From contig CALHCH010000001.1 in assembly GCA_937930555.1 (NCBI GenBank), forward strand, positions 1-54,877: DNA of 54,877 nucleotides. The letters are read 5' to 3'. Shown one piece after another: positions 40,044 through 51,784 of this stretch (position 1 is the first letter of the stretch; each line of letters begins with the position of its first letter). The notes beneath the pieces are model-generated. The model searched no databases and was not told the DNA's origin. It saw only the letters and a program-made list of their open reading frames with translations. This DNA is from Candidatus Absconditabacterales bacterium (lineage in GTDB: Bacteria > Patescibacteriota > Gracilibacteria > Absconditabacterales > Absconditicoccaceae). The translations under genes and the position numbers were made by a program.

Positions 40044-40679
40044 CTATCAAAGTCTGGTCTCTACCTTTTCAAAAGCGTCTCATACAAACAAGATATTTTT
40101 GTGAGACATAAGATCATATGGGTTGAGCTTAGCACTTGTAGTAAATGTTGCTTTTTCTATGTTTCTGATTGATTTAGTTGCGGTTTCTGATGTTTCTGGG
40201 AGCACAAACAATGTTTTTTTCTCATGGAGATTGAGATTTTTCAATCCATCTGCCACTGTCTTCGTTTTGATCTCAGATAGAGCAAGATCACTAAGTCCAA
40301 ACAGAGTTTCTGATTTTGCCTTGAGACTCAATGCGCTTCTAAGAGCTTTATGCTTCATCTTGCTATTCATATTTTTGGTCCAGTTTCTCGTATTTCTTGG
40401 TCCTCGTACTACTCATCATTTTCTTCTGATTGGAGATCCTGCATCACCTACTCTGGCACTACCAGTACCTTTTTGTCTGTAGAGTTTTCTACCTGATCTT
40501 TGGATTTCTCCTCTTGTCTTTGTATGTGCAGTAGATTGACGTTGATTGGAGAGATACATTACTACGTATTCGTGTACCAGTCCTTCATTGATCGCTTCAT
40601 CAGAAAATAGGTCTTTGGACATCTTTTGATCTCCTACCTTTTTTCCTGACATATCTAGTATTTTGTATGAGTAGCTCAT
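40044..40679 (-). CDS. rplD: Ribosomal protein uL4
   Basis: [60 protein letters not shown]...; ends TGA TAG. Confidence 0.96.
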
Positions 40680-40760
40680 TGAGTATAATAATGATTTAAA
40701 GAGTTAGAGGTGAGAATTAGAGTCAAGATGTCTCGTCTCTAATTCTAAATTCTAATTCTA

Positions 40761-41345
40761 TTAGTCTGTAATAATAATTTCCAAGTATGTATGATATGCG
40801 CCAGGCACAGAGCCCTTGAGCATCAAGATATTATCTCCATCTAGATTAGCTACTTCTACCACAGGGACAGTCTTGAGTGTGATTCTTGCATCACCCATAT
40901 GTCCTGCCATCTTTTGACCTCTGATTGTTCTTCTTGGTTTTCTGTTACCAGTAGATCACAATGCTCTATGAAACTTAGAACCATGTGTAGCAGGTCATCC
41001 ACCAAAATTATGTCTCTTCATACCTCACTGAAATCCCTTACCTTTGCTGATACCTACTACTCTCACAGTAGCTACATCGGTGAGTATATCACCTGTAAGC
41101 TCTGTCCCTACTGGATATGTAGCAAGCAGATCTTCTGATACCTTAAATTCTATTTTCTTAGCATATTTTCCTTTTTTCTCATCTGCTCATATCACAAGTG
41201 CGGTATATCCGTCTTTTTCTTGTGTCTTATGCTGGAGCACTTTTTGTGGTGAGATTTTTAGGAGTGTTACTGGGATCATCTTGTCTCCATCCCATATTCT
41301 TGTCATTTCTTGTTTTTTGACGAGTAGTCATCATTTAGTGATCAT
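40761..41345 (-). CDS. rplC: Ribosomal protein uL3
   Basis: MTRIWDGDKMIPVTLLKI...[56 protein letters not shown]. Confidence 0.96.
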
Positions 41346-41504
41346 TGCTTCTTTGGGTTTAGATATAAAGATTTTTAGATTTTTAGATTTTTAGATAGAG
41401 ATATACGACATTGAGTCTTATGATCTACTGTTCTATCCATCTAATAATCTAACTATACAGAGCCTCAAAGCGAAGGGTGTATGATTATACTATAATATGG
41501 TCAA

Positions 41505-42230
41505 TTATTTAACCTTTCCTCCATCCAATTCGTCTTGTCGAGCTTTGAGTTCATCCCATTTGTCATCTGCAGCCATTGCTGACTGATCAGCTCGAGTAGA
41601 TGGATCATGACTTGCGTATCTACTACCTGCGTCTGACAATATTCACTTGAGTGTGTCTATATCAGCTTTTGCTAGATCAGCATATGTAGTCATACCAGCA
41701 TCATGCAATAAACCATTAATTTTTGGACCTATTCCCTCGATTTTGGTAAAATCATCTCATGCTGCGTCTTTTTTGGCTGGTTTTTTCTTTTCAGACTTAG
41801 TCTCTTTTTTATCGTCTTTCTTTTTGGTATCGACTATATCAGCCTTTATTGAAGCTTTTGCAGCAGTAGCTGTCGATTTTTTAGCTGCTTTTGCTGCTTC
41901 GTCTTTTTCTGTAAAGATTCTCACCTCTACTGATACACCTGCAGGCAAAGTCATATTTTGTAGGTATTCAACCGTCTTTGCTCATGTTTCTACTACATCC
42001 AACAATCTGGTATAAGTAATTCTCTCATACTGATCTCTGGAGTCTTTGTATACAAAGTGAGATTTGATGACCGTATACTTCTTGTTTTTTCTAGGAAGTG
42101 GGATTGGTCATTTTACATCTGCACCTGATTTGATCAACAATCCAAGTACTTTGGTTACAGAACTCTCGAGCATCTTGAGATCAAAACTCTTGAGTTTGAT
42201 TCTAAGTTTTGGAGTAGCTTTTGATGACAT
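41505..42230 (-). CDS. rpsJ: Ribosomal protein uS10 with Lys/Ala linker and C-terminal helix-hairpin-helix domain
   Basis: [105 protein letters not shown]..., then [17 protein letters not shown]...[18 protein letters not shown]. Confidence 0.95.
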
Positions 42231-42368
42231 AATACAAACATGAAAAAAGATAAATCTTGTGAATACTACTATTCTTTGTTGCTATTAATGATCTAGAGTC
42301 ACTATAGTATACAGAACAAAAGAGACAGCCGATATCGACCGTCACTTTTGTGTATACGATATAGTTGA

Positions 42369-43544
42369 TTACTCAATAATCTTAGTAATTACACCAGCAC
42401 CTACTGTTCTACCACCCTCACGGATAGCAAATCTTAGACCTTCGTCCATAGCGACCTTGTAGATAAGTTCTACTTCGATCTGTGCGTTGTCTCCAGGCAT
42501 AATCATTTCTGTACCTGCAGGTAGGTTTACTGTACCTGTTACGTCAGTTGTTCTAATAAAGAACTGTGGTTTGTAACCAGACATAAATGGTGTATGTCTA
42601 CCTCCTTCTTCTTTTTTCAATACATAGATCTCAGCACCAAACTTTTTGTGAGGAGTAGTTGTACCAGGAGCAGCCAATACTTGACCTCTCTGGATATCAT
42701 CTTTGTCGATACCTCTTAGGAGAAGTCCACAGTTCATACCTGCTTCACCTTGATCAAACTGTTTGTGGAACATTTCCACACCTGTTACTGTAGTAGGTAC
42801 AGCTTCATCAGCCAATCCTACGATCTCGATGTCATCATTTACTTTAATGATACCTGATTCGATTCTACCTGTTACTACAGTACCTCTACCCTTGATAGAG
42901 AATACATCTTCTACTGGCATCAAGAATGGTTTACTTGTTTCTCTTTCTGGAATTGGTACGTATGTATCCAATTGTTCCATAAGATCCCAAATACATTTTG
43001 CGTGACCTTCTTTGTCTGCTGGGTTTTCTCCAGCCTTGAGAGCAGATCCTCTAATAATAGGAGTATCATCTCCTGGGAATTCGTATTGGTTGAGAAGATC
43101 TCTTATTTCTTCTTCTACCAATTCTAGCATATCTTCATCATCTACCATATCACATTTGTTCAAGAATACGACCAATTTTGGTACGTTTACTTGTTTTGCA
43201 AGAAGGATATGTTCTCTGGTCTGAGGCATAGGTCCATCTGCAGCAGATACTACCAAAATACCACCGTCCATCTGAGCAGCACCTACGATCATGTTTTTTA
43301 CATAATCAGCATGTCCAGGACAATCGATATGAGCGTAATGTCTGTCAGCTGTTTCATACTCTACGTGAGCAGTATTGATCGTAATACCTCTTTCTCTCTC
43401 TTCTGGAGCCTTATCGATATTACCAAATCCAAGATCCTTAGCGAATCCTTCTGTAGCTAGTACTGCACAAATTGCAGCTGTAGTAGTTGTTTTACCATGA
43501 TCTACGTGACCAATAGTACCTACATTAACGTGTGGTTTAGACAT
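42369..43544 (-). CDS. tuf: Elongation factor Tu
   Basis: [34 protein letters not shown]...; complete, no in-frame TGA. Confidence 0.99.
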   Translation of the reverse strand: MSKPHVNVGTIGHVDHGKTTTTAAICAVLATEGFAKDLGFGNIDKAPEERERGITINTAHVEYETADRHYAHIDCPGHADYVKNMIVGAAQMDGGILVVSAADGPMPQTREHILLAKQVNVPKLVVFLNKCDMVDDEDMLELVEEEIRDLLNQYEFPGDDTPIIRGSALKAGENPADKEGHAKCIWDLMEQLDTYVPIPERETSKPFLMPVEDVFSIKGRGTVVTGRIESGIIKVNDDIEIVGLADEAVPTTVTGVEMFHKQFDQGEAGMNCGLLLRGIDKDDIQRGQVLAAPGTTTPHKKFGAEIYVLKKEEGGRHTPFMSGYKPQFFIRTTDVTGTVNLPAGTEMIMPGDNAQIEVELIYKVAMDEGLRFAIREGGRTVGAGVITKIIE

Positions 43545-43797
43545 AATAATATATGAATAATAAATTAAAGACAAATATAATGTAGCTCTCATTCATTTTT
43601 TCTAAAAAAAAGAATGTTGTTTTGCTTCTCGCAAATCAACTAGAGAGACTATAGGTTAGTGCAGTATCTCACTGGAGTTTTGGGCTATAACTAGATCAAA
43701 AAGAGCCAGACTTTTGGGTTGAGACTTTCACCAAACAGAGTCTGTTATAACATTTTTAGAAATGATTGCAAGTGTTTTTAGAGTTTTTTTGAGCACA

Positions 43798-43826
43798 AAA
43801 AAACAACTCTTGCGAGTTGTTTTTTA
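43798..43826 (-). terminator. Hairpin with T-tract between tRNA-Phe and tuf
   Basis: aaaaaacaactcttgcgagttgttttttatt. Confidence 0.7.
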
Positions 43827-43853
43827 TTATGTGTATTATCAATGATAGTTTTA

Positions 43854-43928
43854 TGGTGCCGGTGGGCGGATTTGAACCACCGACACAAGGATTTTCAATC
43901 CTCTGCTCTACCCCTGAGCTACACCGGC
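43854..43928 (-). tRNA. tRNA-Phe(GAA)
   Basis: GCCGGTGTAGCTCAGGGGTAGAGCAGAGGATTGAAAATCCTTGTGTCGGTGGTTCAAATCCGCCCACCGGCACCA; loop TTGAAAA; CCA encoded. Confidence 0.95.
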
Positions 43929-44026
43929 ATATATTAGGCACCTATTACATTGATTTATCTGTTTGTATTATATATAAGATTAATTTCTACTTTCTATTTT
44001 TTACTTCAACTTTACTTTAAGTGGTA

Positions 44027-44103
44027 TGGTAGGCACGGGTGGACTCGAACCACCGACCTCATCCTTATCAGAGATGCGCTCTAACCGCCTGAGCTACGCG
44101 CCT
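44027..44103 (-). tRNA. tRNA-Ile(GAT)
   Basis: AGGCGCGTAGCTCAGGCGGTTAGAGCGCATCTCTGATAAGGATGAGGTCGGTGGTTCGAGTCCACCCGTGCCTACCA; loop CTGATAA; CCA encoded. Confidence 0.95.
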
Positions 44104-44145
44104 ATACAAATTACACAAATACGGTTACTTCAAAAAAATTTAATC

Positions 44146-44219
44146 TCGGGAACGCGGGACTCGAACTCGCGACCTCCTGGTCCCAAACCAGGCGCTCTAG
44201 CCATCTGAGCTAGTTCCCG
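44146..44219 (-). tRNA. tRNA-Pro(TGG), CCA not encoded
   Basis: CGGGAACTAGCTCAGATGGCTAGAGCGCCTGGTTTGGGACCAGGAGGTCGCGAGTTCGAGTCCCGCGTTCCCGA; loop TTTGGGA. Confidence 0.95.
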
Positions 44220-44324
44220 AAATATCACTCTCTTGCGAGAAGTACACGGATGTATATGCATCTAGGTCCTGATTGCAAGAGGATGTAAAGAGAAATATCT
44301 GTATATGCTTTGTAATTAAAATTT

Positions 44325-44353
44325 TTGACAGATGATATATGTATAGATATACT
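44325..44353 (+). promoter_or_regulatory. sigma70-like promoter for 44387-45403
   Basis: TTGACA - 17 nt - TATACT. Confidence 0.6.
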
Positions 44354-44386
44354 TACATATAGTAATTTTATTTACATATAAACAAA

Positions 44387-45403
44387 ATGAATAACAAAAA
44401 TATACTGTATATTATACCAATATGAATCATTGTTTTGATATGAATACTTATTTTTAGATCAGAATTTAAAACTACATCTCATACCAATACTGCTCAAGTA
44501 CAAAGCGTCCAAGAAGATGGGCGTAGATTTGATGATCGTGAATGGGAGGTGCCTGCGTTTCGTGTGATGTCTGATCTAGATACCACTGAGGTAGACAAAC
44601 GTATCGCCAAATACTATACCAATATACTAGAAAATTCAAGCACCTATACCAGGCTTACAGATCGTGAGTTTTGATTTAGACTAAAAAATATGTGCAAATA
44701 CTATGACGATATATGTGACAAGATGAAACTTGAATCAACATTTAGTCTCAAAGAGGTTTATAACTTTACGGTATTTACTATCTATCTCACTACGCAGATA
44801 GACAACAATACCATACTGGAATGAATATGAACTCTCCGTGACACGCTAGCCTCTATCACATTTGTCAAAGATGGTGTGGATATCACCAGAGGCAAAGCTG
44901 GGCATAGAAATGTATTGATCAATACATACGATATGAGAGATTCGGTAGAGTTGTTTGAGATTATCACCCATGAGATCGGACATATTATGTGACTCTGAGT
45001 TATCCATGATGACGACAATCCCGTCAAAAACACAAAATTTTTGGAGTTTGATGAGCCTGCATTTGGGGCTGACGATCGGTCACTCAAGTTTTATAACATC
45101 TCTTGGGAGACTGATCAACAAAAAAGGAATTCTGCAACAAACAAAGAGTTTATAAGTGGGTATGGTCACACAAACACCTATGAAGAGTTTGCTGAGTTTT
45201 TTAATGCCTGGATCAATCATCAGACGCCGCTTCTGCAATTGGCAAAAACCGATGACAATACTCGTGCCAAATACTTTTTGTTTAAGGAGCTGTTTGGGCG
45301 GCGATACCTCAATGCAGATATCGAGACCTATAGATCGCTAGATACATCCACCAGACCATATGATACCACCAGGCGACACGATGCAGCTATACATGTAGAC
45401 TAG
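44387..45403 (+). CDS. Predicted membrane-anchored zinc metallopeptidase (HExxH)
   Basis: N-terminal TM segment; LFEIITHEIGHIMGLGVIHDDDNPVKN...NTYEEFAEFFNAWINH. Confidence 0.7.
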
Positions 45404-45424
45404 TTTTTATCAAGTGCCACATCT

Positions 45425-46471
45425 ATGTATACATATACAAAAATACTATCTCTCTCGCTTGCCTTGCTTATCACAGGGTGAGTGTTTTTGGCGATGAGGA
45501 CTTATATGCACGATACACAACATAGGCATGATCATCCGTGAGAGCATTGACACATATTTGATGATACGGATATGCCAGTCCCAGAGTTTCAGGTGATGAG
45601 CGATATCGATACGAGCAAGATCGACCCTGTGATACACAAGATATTTTTGTTGAGTATGGATGATGCTGTGGTGAGTCAGATCAGCGAGGCTATGTCTGCT
45701 AAGATCTCAGATCTACTATGCGACTACTATCCAGACATCTGCTACAGGATACATCACGAGCTACCTGTTACGCAAAATCAAAAATTTATACATATTCTAT
45801 ACAGCATCTATCTCATTTCACAGATAGATGATCATTCTTTGTTGGATCAGTTTGCTGGACTGCGTAGTAGTGTACACTCGATTAGATTTTATGACAATCC
45901 TGATGAGTGAAGATGAAAAGCAGGAAAACACAATGTCTATATCAATCTCCCCAAAATCAAAACAAATAAGATACTGCGAGAAGTGATGACACATGAGATA
46001 GCTGGGCATATGTATGATCTATGAGTGATGCAAGACACAGAATCTCCACCAGACAAAAATTTTACAGAATTTGGTCAAGGAAATTTTGGAGTCCAAGACC
46101 CATCATTGGAGTATTATAGGATCTCACGAGCATCCGAACAAAAAAAACTGTCTGGACAGTGATCGTCAGAGTTTACTACGATATATTCCCAAGTAAATGC
46201 TTTTGAGGATATAGCAGAGGTCATCAATCTCTGGATAAATCACAATGCCGCACTAAAAAAACTATGAGAGCTCGATCCCGCTATCCAGCAAAGAGTAGAT
46301 TTTATGCAAAATATATTTGGTGATCGATATGTGTTTGATGATATCCAGGCTAGCGAGGAGCTGCAAGATGATCTTAGATTTTGTGACTCAACCACCACCA
46401 ATCAAAACATCATCTCCATCCAAAATCTCAATAATCTAGATGAGGCATATGTAAGATGTAGATTTGAGTAA
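45425..46471 (+). CDS. Paralog of the preceding metallopeptidase with altered motif (HExxxH)
   Basis: TM N-terminus; REVMTHEIAGHMYDLGVMQDTESPPDKN...NAFEDIAEVINLWINH; co-linear similarity to 44387-45403. Confidence 0.7.
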
Positions 46472-46527
46472 AACCTAATGATTGACCTAATGATTGATTT
46501 GCGATCTCACAATCATACAACATATCT

Positions 46528-47412
46528 ATGCACTCGACGCACGCCACACATATCCACTCCCATCACTCCCCAAATCACCAGGTCGCACTGGTTACTTTTC
46601 AGGTGGAGGAAGTATTTGATTTTGCAGAGTGACAGTTTGTGATGATAGAAGCTGAGATGCCTGTACAACGCTCTTCTGATTCTTTGCACATCAGTCAGCA
46701 GACTTCTTCTGATGCTGACAGCAATGCAATACATCTCGAAGGTGGTCAAAACACCCGTAGAACAATAAAAAAACCATACAGCATCGCGAGCACCTCTCGC
46801 CAGATGCAAGAATCCAAGCAGATCAGCTTCGTGGTAAAAAAAGCATCCGAAGATGGTATGTCTCACTATCTGACACAGATTATACAACCAGGCAATCAAA
46901 TAACTGTAAAATGACCAGTCTGACACTATACAGATAGTCTAACACATCCCAACTATCTCCTCATCTCCACAGGGAGTGGGTTATCACCCAATGTAGGATT
47001 ATTTGATCATCTGGTATATGGATGATGAACATACAACCATATCATAAATATCTATGGCGAAAGAACGCACGCAGATATCGTACCAGAAATATTTGACCTA
47101 TTTACCCAACATGGACAGGACAATATAGACAACTTTTTTCACCTCTCTCGTGAACAAGACGCAACGATTTTTTCAAACAATTCTGTTGTCCCCTGACAAG
47201 GGGAAGGGGTCCCCTTTGGGGTAGGGGTTTGAGCAACATGAGCAGTATTTCTCCCCTGACGCATCCAATCCTCCATCCCAGCAGCTATACAAAAACTCGG
47301 CACCAACACCTCATGTTTCTTGTGCGGAAAACCTGAGATGGTAGATGAAGTGAGACAGATATTGATGGAATTATGATTAGAGTGAGAGGATATTACTTTT
47401 GAGAAGTATTAA
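46528..47412 (+). CDS. Ferredoxin-NADP reductase-type flavin oxidoreductase
   Basis: EGQFVMIEAEMP...KKPYSIASTSRQ...QPGNQITVKGPVGHYT...YLLISTGSGLSPNVGLFDHLV...CFLCGKPEMVDEV; TAA stop. Confidence 0.8.
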
Positions 47413-48109
47413 ATTTCTTATTACATACAGTTCCACATACTTGATCCCAAAACTTAAAGTACAATGCATAATTTCAAGCATTATGCTCGTGGTGATTGTC
47501 ATGCCACTCACTCCAGGCTATATGTTTTCATCGCCAACTTTTTCTCATGGCTTCAGAATTTACGTGGCTTCAAGAATGAATATAGGTATTCCAAAAGTTA
47601 AAGATCAAAATATATATAGACACTGAAATAAAGTGTATATCTCAAGTAAGCATAATCATTAATAAACTATACCATACCAAGAATGAAAAATTAACAATTA
47701 CTTCCCAAACATCAAAACTAAGACTCGTATGAGCAGTAGGCGTTAAGCTTGCATGATGCACAGCATGTATCTTTCCGTATACAGCTTTTCCATGCATGGC
47801 TCTGTGAGTTCGGTAAAAATAAGTATCCGATAAAACAATTAGAAAGAGTATATTTAAAACTATACGAACAACATCAAAACTACTGTTTACCTCATACAAT
47901 CAGTACTTATACAACAAATAGATAACTGGTGCACTCACCAGAGGTATGAGTAAAAGATTTCTCCATATATATTTTCTTTCAAATTTATGTTGTCTTTCTG
48001 GGGCTTCCTTATCTTGAATCTTCTTTTGTTCAAGATATTCAGAAAATGATGGATATATAGATCCTGTAAAAATAAATATAAAAAAGAGAATTTGGAGAAC
48101 GGATTTCAT
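47393..48109 (-). CDS. Fatty acid hydroxylase / sterol desaturase superfamily protein
   Basis: SDTYFYRTHRAMHGKAVYGKIHAVHHASLTPTAHTSLSFDVWE... and C-terminal WHDNHHEHNAGNYALYFKFWDQVCGTV: His clusters recovered only with TGA=Gly. 20 bp convergent overlap with 46528-47412. Confidence 0.85.
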
Positions 48110-48202
48110 CTCAAAAAATAAAACAAACTCTCGAAGTGAATTTCACATCAACCAATCAATGAAAGTTTCCATATTACATATTTGAAAAATAAAAGAACAG
48201 TT

Positions 48203-48886
48203 CTAATTCTCCCTCCACTTCCTAATCTCCTCATGATGCCCACTCAATAACACCTCTGGTACATCAAATCACTCCACCTGCTGAGGTCTAGTATATTGGG
48301 GGTATTCGATATTGGTCATATTATGTTCTGGTCTATAGCTCTCGTCTTGTCGGGAGATCTCTTCCTTGATCACGCCCGGGACGAGTCTGGCTGTGGACTC
48401 TATCATCACCATAGCTGGCGTCTCTCCACCCAGCGTCACATATGGTCACAACGATACTACCGCAAAATCATCTCCATACTCCTGCTCACATCGGAGCTTG
48501 ACCCTCTCATCTATCCCCTCATATCTCCCACAGATCAGTACGATATCCGCATACTCATCTACCAGCGTATGAGCCATCTGCTGATCATATATCACCTCAC
48601 TCGGATTGAGTAGCACAACCTTTGTTTTCTTGTTTCTAGATTCTGGATTCTGGATTCTATTGACGACATCTTTGATGGAGTCAATAACTGGCTGCGCTTT
48701 CATCAGCATCCCAGCACCTCCACCATATGGCTCGTCGTCGATCTGTCTATTTTTGTCTGTACAATACTCTCTAGGATTGATAAGATCTACAAAAATCTTC
48801 TCGTCTTCTCTCGCTCTAGCTATCAGCGATGTGGACAAAAAAGAATCGAATATCTCAGGAAAAATAGTTATGATATGATAATGCAT
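48203..48886 (-). CDS. trmD: tRNA (guanine-N1)-methyltransferase TrmD
   Basis: MHYHIITIFPEIFDSFLSTSLIARA...DDEPYGGGAGMLMKAQPV...LICGRYEGIDERV...GPYVTLGGETPAMVMIESTARLVPGV. Confidence 0.95.
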
Positions 48887-48928
48887 AGCGATAATATAAA
48901 ATGAATAATTGATAATTGATGATGCGTA

Positions 48929-49567
48929 TTATCCATTTTCACTCATCAATCATCAATTTTGTATAACACTCAAGACATTGCTAAACACCTCCTCCACACT
49001 CCCACTCGCATCTACTCTCCTTATCAGATCTGCCGTAGGTCAGAACCCAAACAACATCTCATATCACTCATATATCTTGTGACTAAATGCCGCCTTTCTT
49101 TTTTCAAACTTATCGCCATCTCCATCAAAAGTCCTCGCAAGTCACTCATCTACATCCAGATCCATAAACAAGATCACATCCGGCATAGTATCTCTCACGG
49201 CTTGTTGATTGATCTCTCGGACTCTATCCATACCCATACCCTGGGCTACTCACTGTATAGCCAGCGAACTACAAAAACACCTATCAGATATCACGATCGC
49301 TCATCTCTCTAGAGCTGGTCTCACCAGCGACTCGAGGAGCTGTGCTCTGGCACTAGCATACAGGTATATATCAGTCAGCGGACTCATCTCTTCTCAGAAT
49401 TCCGTCCCCTGCACCAATACCCTAATCGCCTCAGCGATCTCTGTCCCACCTGGTTCTCTGATCTCTATCACCTCCCTCTCAGGATACTGATCACGAAACC
49501 ACTCCGCAAGCTTCTTGCTCTGAGTAGATTTTCATGTTCAGACGACTCATTCTAGGACGATGTACAT
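48929..49567 (-). CDS. tmk: Thymidylate kinase
   Basis: MYIVLEGVVGTGKSTQSKKLAEWF...EIREPGGTEIAEAIR...VISDRCFCSSLAIQGVAQGM...; P-loop glycines are TGA. Confidence 0.93.
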
Positions 49568-49605
49568 AGGGTGTTTTTATGGATATGTGATTTTTTAGCA
49601 AAAGA

Positions 49606-49636
49606 AAAAGGGGATTGAAAATTCAATCCCCTTTTA
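49606..49636 (-). terminator. Rho-independent terminator downstream of 49662-50228
   Basis: aaaaggggattgaaaattcaatccccttttaa. Confidence 0.8.
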
Positions 49637-49661
49637 AGCTGTTTCTAAATAGCATTACTAC

Positions 49662-50228
49662 CTAGATTATTGACAATACGATGACGCAAACCACCTCTTC
49701 GTCATTAATGAAATATTGATTTCCAATTGTTTCAAGATTCTTAAGATCAAAGTAATCTAGACGATTCTCCCTATATTTTACATGATCAAGATTTATCCAT
49801 TCATAATCAATAAAAGATTTCTCAGTTATGATAATAAAAGACAGCCTCTCAAAATCATTCTCAAGGTAATTTAAAATAACCTTACCGTTTTCATCAAAAG
49901 TGAGATTAGATATCTGCATAGACTCAAAGACTATCGGTTTGGATGTTAGATTTTTAATGTCTAAAGATTCTTTAGTTAATATAACATCAGAATTTTTAAT
50001 AGGCTTATCATCTCCACTCATGACAACACGAACAGGGGTATGTCCGGTATTCCAAGATTTGTTATTAGGAAGCTTATTCGCCTCTACTGATGCTTTATTT
50101 AAGATAAGATCAACCCTCTGACCTACCAAATGATCTCCATTATAATTAGCTGAGATTAGCACCTCAAAAGATTGAGCTGAAGAGAAAAGCACAAAAAGGG
50201 AAAAAACAATTACAAGCATTTTTTTCAT
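49662..50228 (-). CDS. Hypothetical secreted protein (188 aa)
   Basis: Signal peptide MKKMLVIVFSLFVLFSSAQSF; TAG stop; promoter TTGACA-16-TATAAA and terminator bracket the gene; no TGA. Confidence 0.75.
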   Translation of the reverse strand: MKKMLVIVFSLFVLFSSAQSFEVLISANYNGDHLVGQRVDLILNKASVEANKLPNNKSWNTGHTPVRVVMSGDDKPIKNSDVILTKESLDIKNLTSKPIVFESMQISNLTFDENGKVILNYLENDFERLSFIIITEKSFIDYEWINLDHVKYRENRLDYFDLKNLETIGNQYFINDEEVVCVIVLSII

Positions 50229-50272
50229 TTTTATTGATTTAGATTAATAATGTAGGAATTTAACTCATAAAG

Positions 50273-50300
50273 TTTATATGAATATAAAGTTATTTGTCAA
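50273..50300 (-). promoter_or_regulatory. sigma70-like promoter for 49662-50228
   Basis: Minus strand TTGACA - 16 nt - TATAAA. Confidence 0.6.
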
Positions 50301-50381
50301 TACTAACCTCTCCATTGAAAATCCTGCGCACATACCTACCATACAACCAATAACTATTTACTAATAACTAATCACCATACT

Positions 50382-51677
50382 ATGAACCTACAAGAAGAAA
50401 TAACAGCCCGTGGACTACTAAAACAAGCCACGGATGAAAAACTTTTTGAGCTCTACGACAAGGGTGGACAGACGCTATATGTCGGGATGGATCCAACCGC
50501 TGACTCACTTCATCTTTGAAATTTTGTCTGATTTATGCACGCCTTGCAGTATATGAAGAGGTGAAATAAATTGATATTTATCGTGTGAGGAGCGACAGGG
50601 ATGATCGGTGATCCAGGAGGTAAAAATAGTGAAAGAAATTTTTTGGATGAAGACATCCTCGCACATAATGTGGGTAGGATATACAAACAGGTGGAGGCAA
50701 TTCTAGCAAACATCACAGAGATCTCTGGTGAGACCTTTGAGTTTGAGATCAAAAATAATCTGGACTTTTTCAAAGACATGAACTATCTAGAATTTCTCAG
50801 AAAAGTAGGAAAATACATCACAGTAAACAATATGATGCACAAAGAAACCGTGAAAAGAAGATTGGAGACGGATGATCAGTCGATTTCGTATACGGAGTTT
50901 AGTTATATGCTAATCCAGGGATATGATTTTGTGAGATTGCACGATGATCACGACTGCAAGCTCCAGATAGCTGGGTCCGATCAGCGAGGCAATGTCGTAA
51001 CAGGTATAGAACTCATCAATAAAATAAGCGAAAAAGAAAATAAAGACGCCTATGGTGCGACTACTCCTCTCATCTTGGATAGTACGGGCAAGAAGTTTGG
51101 GAAATCTGAGGGCAATGCGCTCTGGCTCTCTCCAGAAAAAAACAGCCCATATACGGTATATAATTATTTTATGAATGTGAGTGACGAGGATGTGGAGAGA
51201 TATCTCAAGATATTCTCAGTCAAGTCACTGAGTGAGATACAGGATATAGTGACACAACACAACACATCTCCAGAACTCAGACAATGACAAAAATCACTGG
51301 CACATCTCGTGACACAGATAATCTTCGGGACGCAGGCTGCGGACAATTGTGTATTGGTCCAGGAGACGCTATATGGTGGATGAGATATGATCAGCAAGAT
51401 AGCATGACTAGATAGTGATCAAATCATATCACTAAATAATTCTACCTGATGAACCAATTGAGACTGATGAAGACTTGTAGAGGTACTCGTCCAGACATGA
51501 TTGTGTGAGTCCAACGGTGAAGCAAAAAAAGCTATCAAAAATAATGCTATCTCACTCAACGAAAACAAGATCACGGACATCTGATACGAAATATCAGATC
51601 AAGATCGAATAAATGACAAAATTATCTTGCTCAAAAAGGGAAAGAAAACATACAAGACACTACTCAAAGCATCCTAA
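50382..51677 (+). CDS. tyrS: Tyrosyl-tRNA synthetase
   Basis: LYVGMDPTADSLHLGNFVGFMHALQYMKRGNKLIFIVGGATGMIGDPGGKNSERN...LQIAGSDQRGNVVTGIELI...KKFGKSEGNALWL; C-terminal S4-like domain. Confidence 0.97.
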
Positions 51678-51705
51678 GTGCGAAAATTGAAAATAACTCT
51701 AGAGA

Positions 51706-51731
51706 GATAAGCCAATTTGGCTTATTTTTTG
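51706..51731 (+). terminator. Rho-independent terminator downstream of tyrS
   Basis: gataagccaatttggcttattttttg. Confidence 0.8.
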
Positions 51732-51734
51732 TAT

Positions 51735-51767
51735 AAAAAAAGAGCAGACTGGATCAGCCTGCTCTTC
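51735..51767 (-). terminator. Rho-independent terminator downstream of 51785-52240
   Basis: aaaaaaagagcagactggatcagcctgctcttc. Confidence 0.75.
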
Positions 51768-51784
51768 AAAAGATCATGTTCGAT

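Noticed and set aside
46513-46926. 137-aa minus-strand ORF
   Set aside because: Antisense to the FNR-type oxidoreductase, which has clear FAD/NAD motifs.
47399-47626. 75-aa plus-strand ORF downstream of the FNR gene
   Set aside because: Antisense to the C-terminal His-cluster part of the fatty acid hydroxylase gene.
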